A stretch of DNA of 64,000 nucleotides. It comes from Lachnospiraceae bacterium (GTDB taxonomy: Bacteria; Bacillota; Clostridia; Lachnospirales; Lachnospiraceae). A program made the position numbers and the translations under genes. Position 1 is the first letter of the stretch. Each line of letters starts with the position of its first letter. A model generated the notes under the pieces. That model did not search any database. It was not told the DNA's origin and worked only from the letters and a program-made list of their open reading frames with translations. Shown in pieces: positions 25,263-33,538 of the stretch. The stretch is from assembly GCA_910575005.1 (NCBI GenBank), contig CAJTCL010000006.1:124001-188000 (forward strand). The letters are read 5' to 3'.

Positions 25263-25700
25263 ATGAAAGTAAATTTTTATGAAGAAATAGAGGATAGCTT
25301 ATTAAAATTCGCTGTTATCGTTGCAAAATCACAGAGGAAATGGGTATTTTGTAAACACAAAGACAGAATTACACTTGAAATTCCTGGCGGCCACAGAGAA
25401 AAACGAGAATCCATATTACAGACAGCAAAAAGAGAATTGAAAGAAGAGACAGGAGCAATTGATTTTTCGATTAAGCCAATCTGTGTATATTCTGTCACTG
25501 GAAAAAATAGGGTAAATGAATCAGGAAATGAGATATTTGGGATGTTGTATTATGCGGATATTCAAACATTTGAATCCAAATTAGACAGCGAAATCGAAAA
25601 AATCGAGTTGTTGGATGAATTGCCCACGGCGTGGACTTATCCACAGATACAACCATTGCTATTGGCAGAAGTCCAAAGAAGAATTTCAGAAGAAATGTAG
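25263..25700 (+). CDS. NUDIX hydrolase
   Basis: About 145 aa from ATG 25263; an in-frame TTG at 25254, spaced better from AAAGGCAG, is an alternative start. The Nudix box is complete: GGHREKRESILQTAKRELKEETG matches G-x5-E-x7-REL-x-EE-x-G (shown here only as residues about 43-66). It probably hydrolyses a nucleoside diphosphate derivative; the sequence resembles short housecleaning members and the substrate cannot be told. Confidence 0.85.
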   Translation: MKVNFYEEIEDSLLKFAVIVAKSQRKWVFCKHKDRITLEIPGGHREKRESILQTAKRELKEETGAIDFSIKPICVYSVTGKNRVNESGNEIFGMLYYADIQTFESKLDSEIEKIELLDELPTAWTYPQIQPLLLAEVQRRISEEM

Positions 25701-25781
25701 AAATTTGTCATACGAAATTTACAACGATTTCCCAATTTTTACTGGATTTCACTGCCCCACTGTATTATAATATCCGCGAAA

Positions 25782-26134
25782 GCTACGAGCAGTGCTAAGA
25801 CAGCGGAAAAGCGAGTGCGTCATGCGTGCATGTAAGCAATCGCTTTTTAGATGGATTAGGAGGGCGACAGCCCGTGACCGAGAATGAGCAAAGCGAGTTC
25901 GAGGTCGCACTGCGAGAAGAGCAGAGGAGAGAAAAGTGCGTCATGCGTGCATGTAAGCAATCGCTTTTTAGATGGATTAGAAGGGCGACAGCCCGAGACC
26001 GAGAGCGAGTGAAGCGAGTTCGAGGTCGCACTGCGAGAAGATGAGAAAGCTACAAAAAGAATAATTTGCGCAGTGCTGGCACAGAAGCAAAGCTTTTTGC
26101 AGCAGATTAAGAAGGGCGACAGCCCGAGACCGAG
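25782..26134. repeat. Three imperfect tandem repeats of about 121-131 bp
   Basis: The block GTGCGTCATGCGTGCATGTA (25815 and 25936) and the hairpin-forming GGGCGACAGCCCG (25862, 25983 and 26114) recur with spacings of 121, 121 and 131. Units also share AGCGAGTTCGAGGTCGCACTG and GCAATCGCTTTTTAGATGG. The third unit is diverged and shortened and ends within 15 bases of the folC start, so its GACCGAGG may act as ribosome site. Frames through the block (for example 25826-26044) are artefacts of the repeats. Confidence 0.8.
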
Positions 26135-26148
26135 GATTATTGAAATTA

Positions 26149-27456
26149 ATGAAGACATATGAAGAGACAGTGGAAGCTATTTTGGAGATTCCAAAATTCA
26201 CCACTAAAAATAAATTGGAACATACCAAAGAACTGCTTTACCGACTGGGTAATCCCCAAAAGTGTTTTCAAGTCATCCATGTGGCTGGAAGTAATGGTAA
26301 AGGCAGTGTCTGTGCATATATAGAGAGTGTGCTGCGCAAAGCAGGGAAACAGACTGGATTGTTTACTTCCCCACATCTGGTTTGTATAGAAGAACGCTTT
26401 GCGCTCAATGGGAAAACGTGTAACAGAGATGATTTTTTGAGCGCCGCTGACCAAGTGTCACAGGTTGCAAATCAAATGGTAAATGAGGGTTTACCGCATC
26501 CAACATTTTTTGAATATATTTTTGCTGTGGGGATGCTGATTTTTGCAAAGGCCAAGGTAGAATATGCAGTACTGGAAACAGGACTTGGTGGGAGACTGGA
26601 TGCGACAAATATTATAGAGAATCCGATTTTAACTGTGATTACGGCAATCAGTCTCGAACATACAGAAATTTTAGGGGAGACAATCGAAAAGATTGCAGTA
26701 GAAAAAGCTGGTATTTTAAAACAAAACGTGCCAGTGGTATTTGATGCTTCCCTGCCAGAAGTGGAGCAAGTAGTTACGCAGAGGGCAAAAGAACTGAATT
26801 GTCCAATTTATGCAGTATTTCCTAAGAACATTAAGATTTTATTAAACACAGGAAAAAAGATTGCATTTTCTTATATTTCTGGTTATGATGTTACTGAATT
26901 AGAAATTCCTTTTGCTGCGCCATATCAAGCATATAACGCGGTGATTGCGTATCAGGCCGTAAATTGTCTGGCAAAGACAAAAGAGATCCCCAATCAGGCG
27001 ATAATGCAGGGGATTGCCCAAGTGAGCTGGAAAGGGCGTATGCAGCAAGTGTGTCCAGAAGTTTATTTGGATGGGGCGCATAATGTAGATGGAATGGATA
27101 AATTTTTGGAAGCGGCAGGCCAGATTACAGATAAATCTAGTATTTTATTATTTTCTATGGTTAAAGACAAAGATTATGTACAAGCAGTAAAACTTCTATT
27201 AGATCACGGTTCTTGGCAGGAGATCATTCTCACAACGATTCAAGGAGAACGAGGTGTAGACAGCCAAAAATTGGCAGAGCTGTTTCAAAAAATTGTAAAT
27301 CAAAAACAACTACAAGTAAAGATAACAGAGATAGAAAAGATAGAGATGGCATATGCATATGCGCTGAAAGCAAAAAAACCAGGACAGGCATTGTTCTGTG
27401 CAGGTTCTCTCTATCTGATTGGTGAATTGGAACGAATTGCAGGAGGTATGGAATGA
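26149..27456 (+). CDS. folC: Bifunctional folylpolyglutamate synthase / dihydrofolate synthase
   Basis: About 435 aa from ATG 26149; an in-frame TTG at 26140 is closer to GAGG and could be the true start. Mur-ligase fold: P-loop HVAGSNGKGSVCAYIES near residue 45, the LETGLGGRLDATN signature near 145, SLEHTEILGETIEKIAVEKAGI near 170, and the C-terminal EVYLDGAHNVDGM. It adds glutamate to folates. It overlaps the next small gene by four bases. Confidence 0.93.
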   Translation: MKTYEETVEAILEIPKFTTKNKLEHTKELLYRLGNPQKCFQVIHVAGSNGKGSVCAYIESVLRKAGKQTGLFTSPHLVCIEERFALNGKTCNRDDFLSAADQVSQVANQMVNEGLPHPTFFEYIFAVGMLIFAKAKVEYAVLETGLGGRLDATNIIENPILTVITAISLEHTEILGETIEKIAVEKAGILKQNVPVVFDASLPEVEQVVTQRAKELNCPIYAVFPKNIKILLNTGKKIAFSYISGYDVTELEIPFAAPYQAYNAVIAYQAVNCLAKTKEIPNQAIMQGIAQVSWKGRMQQVCPEVYLDGAHNVDGMDKFLEAAGQITDKSSILLFSMVKDKDYVQAVKLLLDHGSWQEIILTTIQGERGVDSQKLAELFQKIVNQKQLQVKITEIEKIEMAYAYALKAKKPGQALFCAGSLYLIGELERIAGGME

Positions 27457-27593
27457 TCAATTTTGAGGAAGAATTGAAGAAATTTAAACCCAGCCTGGAG
27501 GTTGAGGAGGCTGAGGATGCCATATACGACAGGGATTTGACGGATATGACAGATATCATGAAGGAAATTATTAAGGAAGCAAAACAGCGGTAA
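27453..27593 (+). CDS. Small conserved-looking acidic protein
   Basis: 46 aa (MINFEEELKKFKPSLEVEEA, then EDAIYDRDLTDM...) starting at an ATG that overlaps the folC stop as ATGA, with AGGAGG ten bases upstream. Strong ribosome site and coupling make it a likely real gene. It is predicted helical and acidic; no family is recognised. Confidence 0.65.
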   Translation: MINFEEELKKFKPSLEVEEAEDAIYDRDLTDMTDIMKEIIKEAKQR

Positions 27594-27620
27594 CAATTTG
27601 GAACGTGAGGAAGGAATGAT

Positions 27621-28943
27621 ATGGGTTCATATAATAAAATTATTCATCTGTCAAATGTACTGTACAATGATGGATTGGAAAAAGCGAATGTACGTGACCT
27701 GTCTGGTGCGGCGGAGTCTTTGCGCAAAAGTCTGCGGTATAACAAAGCGAATATTCCTGCTAGGAATTTGCTGGGACTAATCTATTATGAGATGGGCGAA
27801 GTGGTGGATGCCTTGAGTGAGTGGGTAATCAGCCGCAGCCTTAGCACAGATGATAATCCGGCAGAGCAGTATTTGGATGCCATCCAGTCTAACCGCTCTC
27901 GGCTGAGTTCTGTAAACCAAACAATCAAGAAGTACAATCAGGCATTAGTATATTGTCAACAGGGCAGCAGAGATCTTGCCATCATCCAGCTTAAAAAAGT
28001 GCTTTCCATGAATTCAGGCTTTGTCAAGGGACGTCAGCTTCTGGCACTTTTGTATATGGAGGAGAAAAAGTACGAACATGCAAGAAAGGAGCTGCGTTTG
28101 GCAGCAAAGATTGACAGTAACAATCTCACAACACTGCGTTATCTGCGGGAAGTGGAGCAGCATGTACAGAAAGAATCTTCATCTGGGAAAAGCGGACATC
28201 GCAAGAAAGAACAGACAGCTTCTTTTCAGAGTGGAAATGAAACCATAATTCAACCAACAAATTTTAAAGATACCTCACCAATTATGACAATTTTAAATCT
28301 AATAATTGGAGTGGGAATCGGTGTGTTAATCACTTGTTTCCTTATCATTCCCAATGTGCGCCAGAGCGCTGTTTCAGACGCGCGCAAGGCTGAGTTGGAT
28401 GCCAACAACGAACTTACCACAAGAACACAGGAAGTGAATGGCTTGAATCAGCAGATCAAGGATTTGAAAAAGCAGATCAAGGAGATGGAAAGTGAATCAG
28501 ATGATACCCAGAAGACGATTGATAATTATGAACAGTTGATTGCCGCTTATGATGCATTTGCGCAGGAGAATGTACAGGGAGCAGGTGACACGATTGCAAA
28601 TGTGGATCCCAATTTGCTGGGGATTCAATCTAGAACAATTTATCAAAACCTGAGTACTCAGGTGAATGAGCAATATATTGCTGCAGTATATGAGCAGGCA
28701 GAGCGGGATTATAACACCCAGAATTTTCCGGCAGCTATTACAGGCTTGACGAAAGTGGTGGAGTCAGAGGAAGATTATGAGGATGGATATGCGATTTATT
28801 ATCTTGCACAATCTTGCCGCCAGACTGGGGATGTGGAAAACGCCAAGAAATATTATCAGCGTATGATTGAATTACATCCAGGGACGCAGAGAGCCAGAAG
28901 TTCCCAACAGTATTTGGATGAGCTGAACCAGCAGCAGCCTTAA
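27621..28943 (+). CDS. TPR-repeat membrane protein with coiled coil
   Basis: 440 aa, ATG 27621 with GAGGAAGGA upstream. N-terminal TPR units (residues about 10-185: ESLRKSLRYNKANIPARNLLG, LAIIQLKKVLSMNSGFVKG), a Ser/Lys-rich linker, one membrane helix at about 222-245 (LNLIIGVGIGVLITCFLII), an extracellular coiled coil (about 255-315), then C-terminal TPRs (YAIYYLAQSCRQTGDVENA). A scaffold or sensor at the cell surface is plausible; the function is unknown. It may belong to the folC transcript, since the gap is short. Confidence 0.75.
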   Translation: MGSYNKIIHLSNVLYNDGLEKANVRDLSGAAESLRKSLRYNKANIPARNLLGLIYYEMGEVVDALSEWVISRSLSTDDNPAEQYLDAIQSNRSRLSSVNQTIKKYNQALVYCQQGSRDLAIIQLKKVLSMNSGFVKGRQLLALLYMEEKKYEHARKELRLAAKIDSNNLTTLRYLREVEQHVQKESSSGKSGHRKKEQTASFQSGNETIIQPTNFKDTSPIMTILNLIIGVGIGVLITCFLIIPNVRQSAVSDARKAELDANNELTTRTQEVNGLNQQIKDLKKQIKEMESESDDTQKTIDNYEQLIAAYDAFAQENVQGAGDTIANVDPNLLGIQSRTIYQNLSTQVNEQYIAAVYEQAERDYNTQNFPAAITGLTKVVESEEDYEDGYAIYYLAQSCRQTGDVENAKKYYQRMIELHPGTQRARSSQQYLDELNQQQP

Positions 28944-29156
28944 AATATACTAAGCGTCAGATAAATCTGCCGCTCAGCATAACATGATGCGCACAGCCGC
29001 ATGAGGAATTATGCCGCTTTGCGGCTGCGGCTGGCGCGATACTCATGGCGGATTTCATCACCCATGAGTATAAATCTTTACAAAAGACGTCATAGTGATA
29101 TGGCGTCTTTGTTTTTTCTTAATATATAAAATCATAGTAAGAGAGGAAGGAAGTCA
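28944..29156. other. Intergenic region with GC-rich hairpin and two stem-loops
   Basis: GCCGC-rich inverted stretches near 28960-29035 (for example GCCGCTTTGCGGC) are followed by a perfect 10-bp stem ATACTCATGG / CCATGAGTAT (29039-29048, 29062-29071). A terminator then follows: AAAGACGTCA (29083) with TGGCGTCTTT (ending 29110) and GTTTTTTC. No gene is seen. The terminator isolates the sporulation operon from folC. Confidence 0.6.
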
Positions 29157-29462
29157 ATGGAACATAATTATGAGAAAGAATATGGGTGTCTGATGCTGAA
29201 AATGCCCAGAGAATTGGATCATTACGCAGCAGAGTTTTTAAAAGAAGAAGCAGACGCATTACTCTTAAAATATCCAGTGCGCAGTCTGGTATTTGATTTT
29301 TCAGATACAGAATTTATGGACAGTTCTGGAATTGGTGTAATTATTGGCAGGTGTAAAAATGTGCGTTTTTCAGGAGGCTATGTAAAGGCGGTTCGTCTAA
29401 ATGAGCAGATACAACGGATTTTTCAATTATCTGGTTTAAAGAAGATTATTGAGGTTGAGTAG
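29157..29462 (+). CDS. spoIIAA: Anti-sigma F factor antagonist
   Basis: 101-aa STAS-domain protein, ATG 29157 with GAGGAAGG upstream. The phosphorylatable serine is Ser56 in FMDSSGIGVIIGR, equivalent to Ser58 of B. subtilis SpoIIAA. Dephosphorylated SpoIIAA releases sigma-F from SpoIIAB in the forespore. First gene of the canonical spoIIA operon. Confidence 0.95.
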   Translation: MEHNYEKEYGCLMLKMPRELDHYAAEFLKEEADALLLKYPVRSLVFDFSDTEFMDSSGIGVIIGRCKNVRFSGGYVKAVRLNEQIQRIFQLSGLKKIIEVE

Positions 29463-29477
29463 AAAAAGGAGGATTCT

Positions 29478-29909
29478 ATGGAATATTTGGCAAATGAAAT
29501 GAAGATGGAATTTTTAGCATTGTCTTCCAATGAAGGGTTTGCGAGGGTTGCAGTGGGAGCATTTTTGGCGGAGTTAAATCCGACCGTGGACGAGCTTGCA
29601 GATGTCAAGACGGCGGTCAGTGAGGCTGTGACAAATTGTATTATTCATGGCTATGAGCAGAAGGAAGGAAGTATCTGGATTCAGTGCCGCATTGAGGGGC
29701 AGCAGATGGAAATTTCTGTGATTGACACTGGAAAGGGAATCCGAGATATAGAAAAGGCCAGAGAACCGCTGTTTACTACAAAACCAGAGTTGGAGCGTTC
29801 TGGAATGGGATTTGCATTTATGGAAGCATTTATGGATGAGGTGGAAGTCGTTTCTAAGCCCCGGGAGGGGACTTGTGTGACGATGCGCAAGACAATCGGC
29901 AAAGCTTAA
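29478..29909 (+). CDS. spoIIAB: Anti-sigma F factor / serine kinase
   Basis: 143-aa GHKL-type kinase that binds sigma-F and phosphorylates SpoIIAA. N-box VSEAVTNCIIHGY, G1 box DTGKGI, and the RSGMGFAFM lid region are visible. AAAAAGGAGG precedes the ATG. Standard position between spoIIAA and sigF. Confidence 0.95.
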   Translation: MEYLANEMKMEFLALSSNEGFARVAVGAFLAELNPTVDELADVKTAVSEAVTNCIIHGYEQKEGSIWIQCRIEGQQMEISVIDTGKGIRDIEKAREPLFTTKPELERSGMGFAFMEAFMDEVEVVSKPREGTCVTMRKTIGKA

Positions 29910-29957
29910 GAGAGGAGAAAATTTTCGCAGTTGCCTGGATGTGCTGATAAGCGAGGA

Positions 29958-30800
29958 ATGGAGGTAGAGGTGGAAGATTTAAAAGAAATCACGGTGCCGC
30001 AAAAAGTGATCGAGAAAACGATGTTACATAGTGCAGGCACGCAAGATCAGCAGACACAGGAAGAGGAAAGAGAACTGAGAGACATCCAGATAAGGCAGCT
30101 TTTAAAACGTTCCCAGGAAGGGGATCGAGGTGCAAGAGATACGATGGTACAGAATAATATGGGGCTGGTGTGGAGTATTGTGCATAGATTTACCAATCGA
30201 GGGTATGAGTTGGAGGATTTGTTTCAGGTGGGAAGTATTGGATTGATGAAGGCCATTGACAAATTTGATGTATCTTTTTCTGTCAAATTTTCAACGTATG
30301 CAGTCCCAATGATCACCGGAGAAATTCGCAGATTCCTGCGTGATGATGGTATGATTAAAGTGAGCCGCAGCCTAAAGGAAGAGGGGGCGAAAATGAAGCG
30401 GGCGCGTGAAAAGCTGCAGGCACAGTTAGGCAGGGAACCGACCTTGCAGGAACTTTCGGAGGAGACCAAACTTCCAAGGGAAGAAATTGTAATGGCATTG
30501 GAGGCAAATGGAGAGGTAGAATCCATTGACAAGCCCACAAATCCTTCCGATGGCAAAGAAATTTGTCTTGCTGACCGACTGCCGCAGGAGAAAGACAGTC
30601 ATGAAACTCTGCTCAATCATATGGTGCTAGAGCAGCTTTTGGCAGAGCTTGGAGAGACAGAACGAAAATTGATTGAACTGCGTTATTATAAAGAGCAAAC
30701 TCAAGTGCAAGTAGCACAAGAAATGGGCATTAGTCAAGTGCAGGTCAGTCGGTTGGAGAAAAAGATTCTCTTAGGGATGCGCAAAAATCTTAATCGGTAA
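29958..30800 (+). CDS. sigF: RNA polymerase sigma-F factor
   Basis: About 280 aa from ATG 29958 (GCGAGGA upstream); an in-frame TTG at 29931 behind AGAGGAG is an alternative. Region 2 GYELEDLFQVGSIGLMKAID and FSTYAVPMITGEIRRFLRDD, region 3 REPTLQELSEETKLPREEI, and region 4 ETERKLIELRYY...TQVQVAQEMGISQVQVSRLE are all present. It directs early forespore transcription, including further sporulation genes. No overlap with spoIIAB; 48 bases lie between stop and start. Confidence 0.95.
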   Translation: MEVEVEDLKEITVPQKVIEKTMLHSAGTQDQQTQEEERELRDIQIRQLLKRSQEGDRGARDTMVQNNMGLVWSIVHRFTNRGYELEDLFQVGSIGLMKAIDKFDVSFSVKFSTYAVPMITGEIRRFLRDDGMIKVSRSLKEEGAKMKRAREKLQAQLGREPTLQELSEETKLPREEIVMALEANGEVESIDKPTNPSDGKEICLADRLPQEKDSHETLLNHMVLEQLLAELGETERKLIELRYYKEQTQVQVAQEMGISQVQVSRLEKKILLGMRKNLNR

Positions 30801-30999
30801 AAAAGTTTTCTGAATATAGAATTCAAAATATTTCCTGGTGAGTTTTATGTCTAGATATATGCCAGTCTGTTTCTAAAAAGGTACAGAATGAAAATAGTTT
30901 GTCCCATGTGGAAATAGTATGGTATGTGTCAAAAAAATTATAAAAATATTTTGAAAGGAAAAGGACAAAAAAGACCATAAGGTTTATTACAATAAAATA

Positions 31000-31029
31000 G
31001 AATAAATTTCTGGTTATTATGGCATACTA
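31000..31029 (+). promoter_or_regulatory. Predicted sigma-G (forespore) promoter of the spoVA genes
   Basis: GAATA at 31000-31004 and CATACTA at 31023-31029 are 18 bases apart, matching the G(A/C)ATR - 18 - CATNMTA consensus of sigma-G (also readable by sigma-F). It lies 31 bases before the first gene of the spoVA group. No sigma-A promoter is apparent in the 258-base gap. Confidence 0.6.
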
Positions 31030-31059
31030 CTTCCAAAGTTGGAAAAAGGAAGTGAGTAT

Positions 31060-31302
31060 ATGAGTCATAGTACAGTTTATCGGATATGCCTTCTAGTGGT
31101 TGTGGTACTGACAATTATTGGAGGCATTTTCTATTATGTAAATTATATGGAGCATCATCGTCATACCCAGGTAACAGAGGGAACTCTGGTAATGGAAGAA
31201 GGACATAATGGAGAGAAGGAGGCGATGTGCGGCGTATGGAGCACAGAATCTGAGGAAGGCGAGGGCATGGTATGGCTGGAAACACAGAAACGGTATATCT
31301 AA
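31060..31302 (+). CDS. Small membrane protein at the head of the spoVA group
   Basis: 80 aa from ATG 31060 (AAAAAGGAAGTGAG upstream). One N-terminal membrane helix (IYRICLLVVVVLTIIGGIFY region, residues about 8-28) then a short acidic, probably exposed tail. It overlaps spoVAA by 31 bases, so it is co-translated with it. It is not one of the named SpoVA proteins I recognise. Confidence 0.6.
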   Translation: MSHSTVYRICLLVVVVLTIIGGIFYYVNYMEHHRHTQVTEGTLVMEEGHNGEKEAMCGVWSTESEEGEGMVWLETQKRYI

Positions 31303-31922
31303 AAATTGAGCAGAATGTGATGGTCAAAGAACCTTCTGTGACGTTAAAGGATATCGCTAAGATTACTTGCACCAACCGGCCGCTGATCAATAAAATGAAA
31401 CAGATTAAGATCTATACGTTTCATACGCCGGCGAATCAGAGTAAAAAGAAGATGCAGACAGAAGTATTTTCTGTGTTAAAAATTATTGAATTAATCGGTC
31501 AGGAGTTTCCGAATGTGGAAATTCAAAATATTGGAGAAAAGGATTTTGTCTTGGAATACCAGCCCAAAGCAGAACCCAAGTGGCTGTTGTATCTGAAAAC
31601 AGCAGTCTTGTGTGTATTGATCTTTTTTGGCTCAGCGTTTACGATTATGACTTTTAACAATGACGTTGGAGTTGGAGAAGTATTTGCGGATTTCTATATG
31701 CAGGTGATGGGAAGTGAATCCAACGGTTTTACCGTGCTTGAAGTGTGTTATTCTATCGGCTTGTTTTTAGGAATTATGGTATTTTTTAATCATGTAGGCC
31801 ATAAAAAGATTACCCATGACCCAACGCCGATCCAGGTGGAAATGCGTACCTATGAAAAAGATGTCGACAGCACATTTATCGAAAACTGCGGTCGCAAAGG
31901 CAGCAGCAATGATGTAGATTAG
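31272..31922 (+). CDS. spoVAA: Stage V sporulation protein AA
   Basis: 216 aa, ATG 31272. N-terminal soluble domain (VYLKIEQNVMVKEPSVTLKD, IAKITC) followed by two membrane helices (about residues 113-132 and 155-172). This is the SpoVAA layout; SpoVA proteins form the inner-membrane channel for dipicolinic acid in spores. It is directly followed by spoVAB. Confidence 0.88.
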   Translation: MAGNTETVYLKIEQNVMVKEPSVTLKDIAKITCTNRPLINKMKQIKIYTFHTPANQSKKKMQTEVFSVLKIIELIGQEFPNVEIQNIGEKDFVLEYQPKAEPKWLLYLKTAVLCVLIFFGSAFTIMTFNNDVGVGEVFADFYMQVMGSESNGFTVLEVCYSIGLFLGIMVFFNHVGHKKITHDPTPIQVEMRTYEKDVDSTFIENCGRKGSSNDVD

Positions 31923-31934
31923 GAGTCAGGAAAT

Positions 31935-32360
31935 ATGTGGATCAAACAAATTTTTTTGGCATTTATCGGTTTGGCAAGCGGAGCGGCAATCGCTGCTGGT
32001 GTATTTAGTTTTATCATCTCGGTCGGTGTTGTTCCAAGAATTATTGGCAAAAGCCGGACAGCAGCAGATATTATTGCATATGAAAATACGGTGATTTTAG
32101 GGGGAACAGTGGGAAATATTGTTTCACTTTTTACGCCAGGATTGTTTGGTGGAATTTGGTCAGTGATGTTGTTTGGACTGTCTGCAGGTATTTTTACAGG
32201 ATGTCTCGCGGTAGCGCTGGCGGAAATTCTGAATACGTTTCCCATTATGTTCCGAAGGTTTGGAATTAAAGAGGGCTTAACTTGGATTATGTTTTCTATG
32301 GCTTTGGGAAAAATGGCAGGGGCACTTTATTTTTATGCAAACCATATGCAGGAAATGTAG
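31935..32360 (+). CDS. spoVAB: Stage V sporulation protein AB
   Basis: 141-aa polytopic membrane protein with about four helices (QIFLAFIGLASGAAIAAGVF, VILGGTVGNIVSLFTPGLFG). ATG 31935 with AGGAGTCAGGA upstream, 12 bases after spoVAA. Family and order identify it. Confidence 0.88.
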   Translation: MWIKQIFLAFIGLASGAAIAAGVFSFIISVGVVPRIIGKSRTAADIIAYENTVILGGTVGNIVSLFTPGLFGGIWSVMLFGLSAGIFTGCLAVALAEILNTFPIMFRRFGIKEGLTWIMFSMALGKMAGALYFYANHMQEM

Positions 32361-32377
32361 GAAAGAGAGGAAAAAAT

Positions 32378-32860
32378 ATGGCACAGCAACAGACGTTGGA
32401 AGAAAAAGAACAAAAAAATCAAGAATATAATGAATATGTCAAACAGGTGACACCCACTCATTCTCTACCTTTAAATATGATAAAGGCATTTATAACAGGG
32501 GGTATTATCTGTGTGGTCGGACAGTTTATTTTAAATATTGCAATGAATTATTTTGAGTTGGACAAAGATACCTCTGGAGGCTGGTGCAGTATGATCTTAG
32601 TGTTGTGCAGTGTCCTTCTCACAGGACTGAATATCTATCCCTCTGTAGCCAATTGGGGCGGCGCTGGGGCGTTAGTGCCGATTACAGGTTTTGCCAATTC
32701 TGTGGCGGCTCCGGCAATTGAGTTCCAAAAGGAAGGACAGGTTTTTGGAATTGGCTGTAAAATCTTTACCATTGCTGGTCCAGTAATTTTGTATGGAATT
32801 TTTACAAGCTGGGTCTTGGGTCTGATTTATTGGATTTTAAAATTGATCGGTGTATTTTAG
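32378..32860 (+). CDS. spoVAC: Stage V sporulation protein AC
   Basis: 160 aa from ATG 32378, with AAAGAGAGG upstream; the open frame extends back into spoVAB but has no site there. Signature segments are NEYVKQVTPTHSLPLNMIKA, FITGGIICVVGQ, and GGAGALVPITGFANSVAAPA. SpoVAC is the mechanosensitive component of the DPA channel. Normally spoVAD follows directly; here it is about 26 kb away at 59111. Confidence 0.95.
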   Translation: MAQQQTLEEKEQKNQEYNEYVKQVTPTHSLPLNMIKAFITGGIICVVGQFILNIAMNYFELDKDTSGGWCSMILVLCSVLLTGLNIYPSVANWGGAGALVPITGFANSVAAPAIEFQKEGQVFGIGCKIFTIAGPVILYGIFTSWVLGLIYWILKLIGVF

Positions 32861-32937
32861 TTGGTATAAAATTCCATGCAGGTGATTATACTACTTAAAT
32901 ATACTTGATAGAACATTTTGGAAAGAGAGGAATTGAT

Positions 32938-33135
32938 ATGGACAGTCAAATAAATAACCGTTATGACATGCCAATCGGCTTAAGTTTTCAGCTTGGATTG
33001 AATGAGAAAGCTTTGACCGCATATGCACAGATGGATGACGCAAAGAAACGACAGGTCGTTGAGGCGGCAAGAAATGTCACCTCCAAGGCAGAGATGCAGC
33101 AGCTTGTAGCGGGGTTGGAGCAAAATTTTTGTTGA
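32938..33135 (+). CDS. Small conserved-looking protein after spoVAC
   Basis: 65 aa from ATG 32938, with AAAGAGAGGAA upstream. It is soluble and helical (MPIGLSFQLGLNEKALTAYA, QMDDAKKRQVVEAARNVTSK), resembling small Lachnospiraceae proteins of unknown role. A terminator at 33141 ends the transcript, so the left half of the spoVA locus is closed off here. Confidence 0.6.
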   Translation: MDSQINNRYDMPIGLSFQLGLNEKALTAYAQMDDAKKRQVVEAARNVTSKAEMQQLVAGLEQNFC

Positions 33136-33140
33136 AATGG

Positions 33141-33184
33141 ACTGTCGCGCCAGTGATGAAAAAATCATGGTGTGGCAGTTTTTT
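33141..33184 (+). terminator. Terminator at the left edge of the 26-kb island
   Basis: ACTGTCGCGCCAGTGATG pairs imperfectly with CATGGTGTGGCAGT around AAAAAATCAT, followed by TTTTTTG. Confidence 0.75.
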
Positions 33185-33358
33185 GTCTAGATTAAATTTA
33201 ATATGAGCTTGTTTGATCGCTTTCTGTAGATACTTTTGTTTAGATGTGTATTTAAGTTTCGTTTTGTAAGCATTATTAACTTTTAGGCTTAAAACAGGTT
33301 GATTTTAGACTGAAAAAATATTATAATATAAAATAAATTAAGACTGAAAGGAATGGAT

Positions 33359-33526
33359 ATGGAGAGAGAATTGATTTATTTGGATACTTACATATTACAA
33401 CAAGATATGCGTGTTCGTATGCCTAAGGCTATTTTGGCCAATATGCCAGTTACAAAGGGACAGACTAAGTTTGCCATTTATATTGACAAACATAATAATG
33501 AAATTGTTTTAAAAATATTAGACTGA
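33359..33526 (+). CDS. Small AbrB/MazE-like protein of the restriction-modification locus
   Basis: 55 aa from ATG 33359, eight bases after GAAAGGA (an ATG at 33353 is too close). MRVRMPKAILANMPVTKGQ, then FAIYIDKHNNEIVLKI, resembles a swapped-hairpin AbrB-type DNA-binding domain. It lies 12 bases before the first methyltransferase. It could regulate expression of the methylase operon in place of the usual C protein. Not long enough for a firm family call. Confidence 0.5.
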   Translation: MERELIYLDTYILQQDMRVRMPKAILANMPVTKGQTKFAIYIDKHNNEIVLKILD

Positions 33527-33538
33527 GGAGGATAATAG

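Noticed and set aside
25826-26044. Arg-rich 72-codon frame
   Set aside because: Runs through the tandem repeats; the repeated peptide only mirrors the DNA repeat, and no ribosome site precedes it.
25782-26134. CRISPR array
   Set aside because: Units are 121-131 bp with long conserved stretches and only three copies; no short repeat/spacer alternation and no cas gene nearby.
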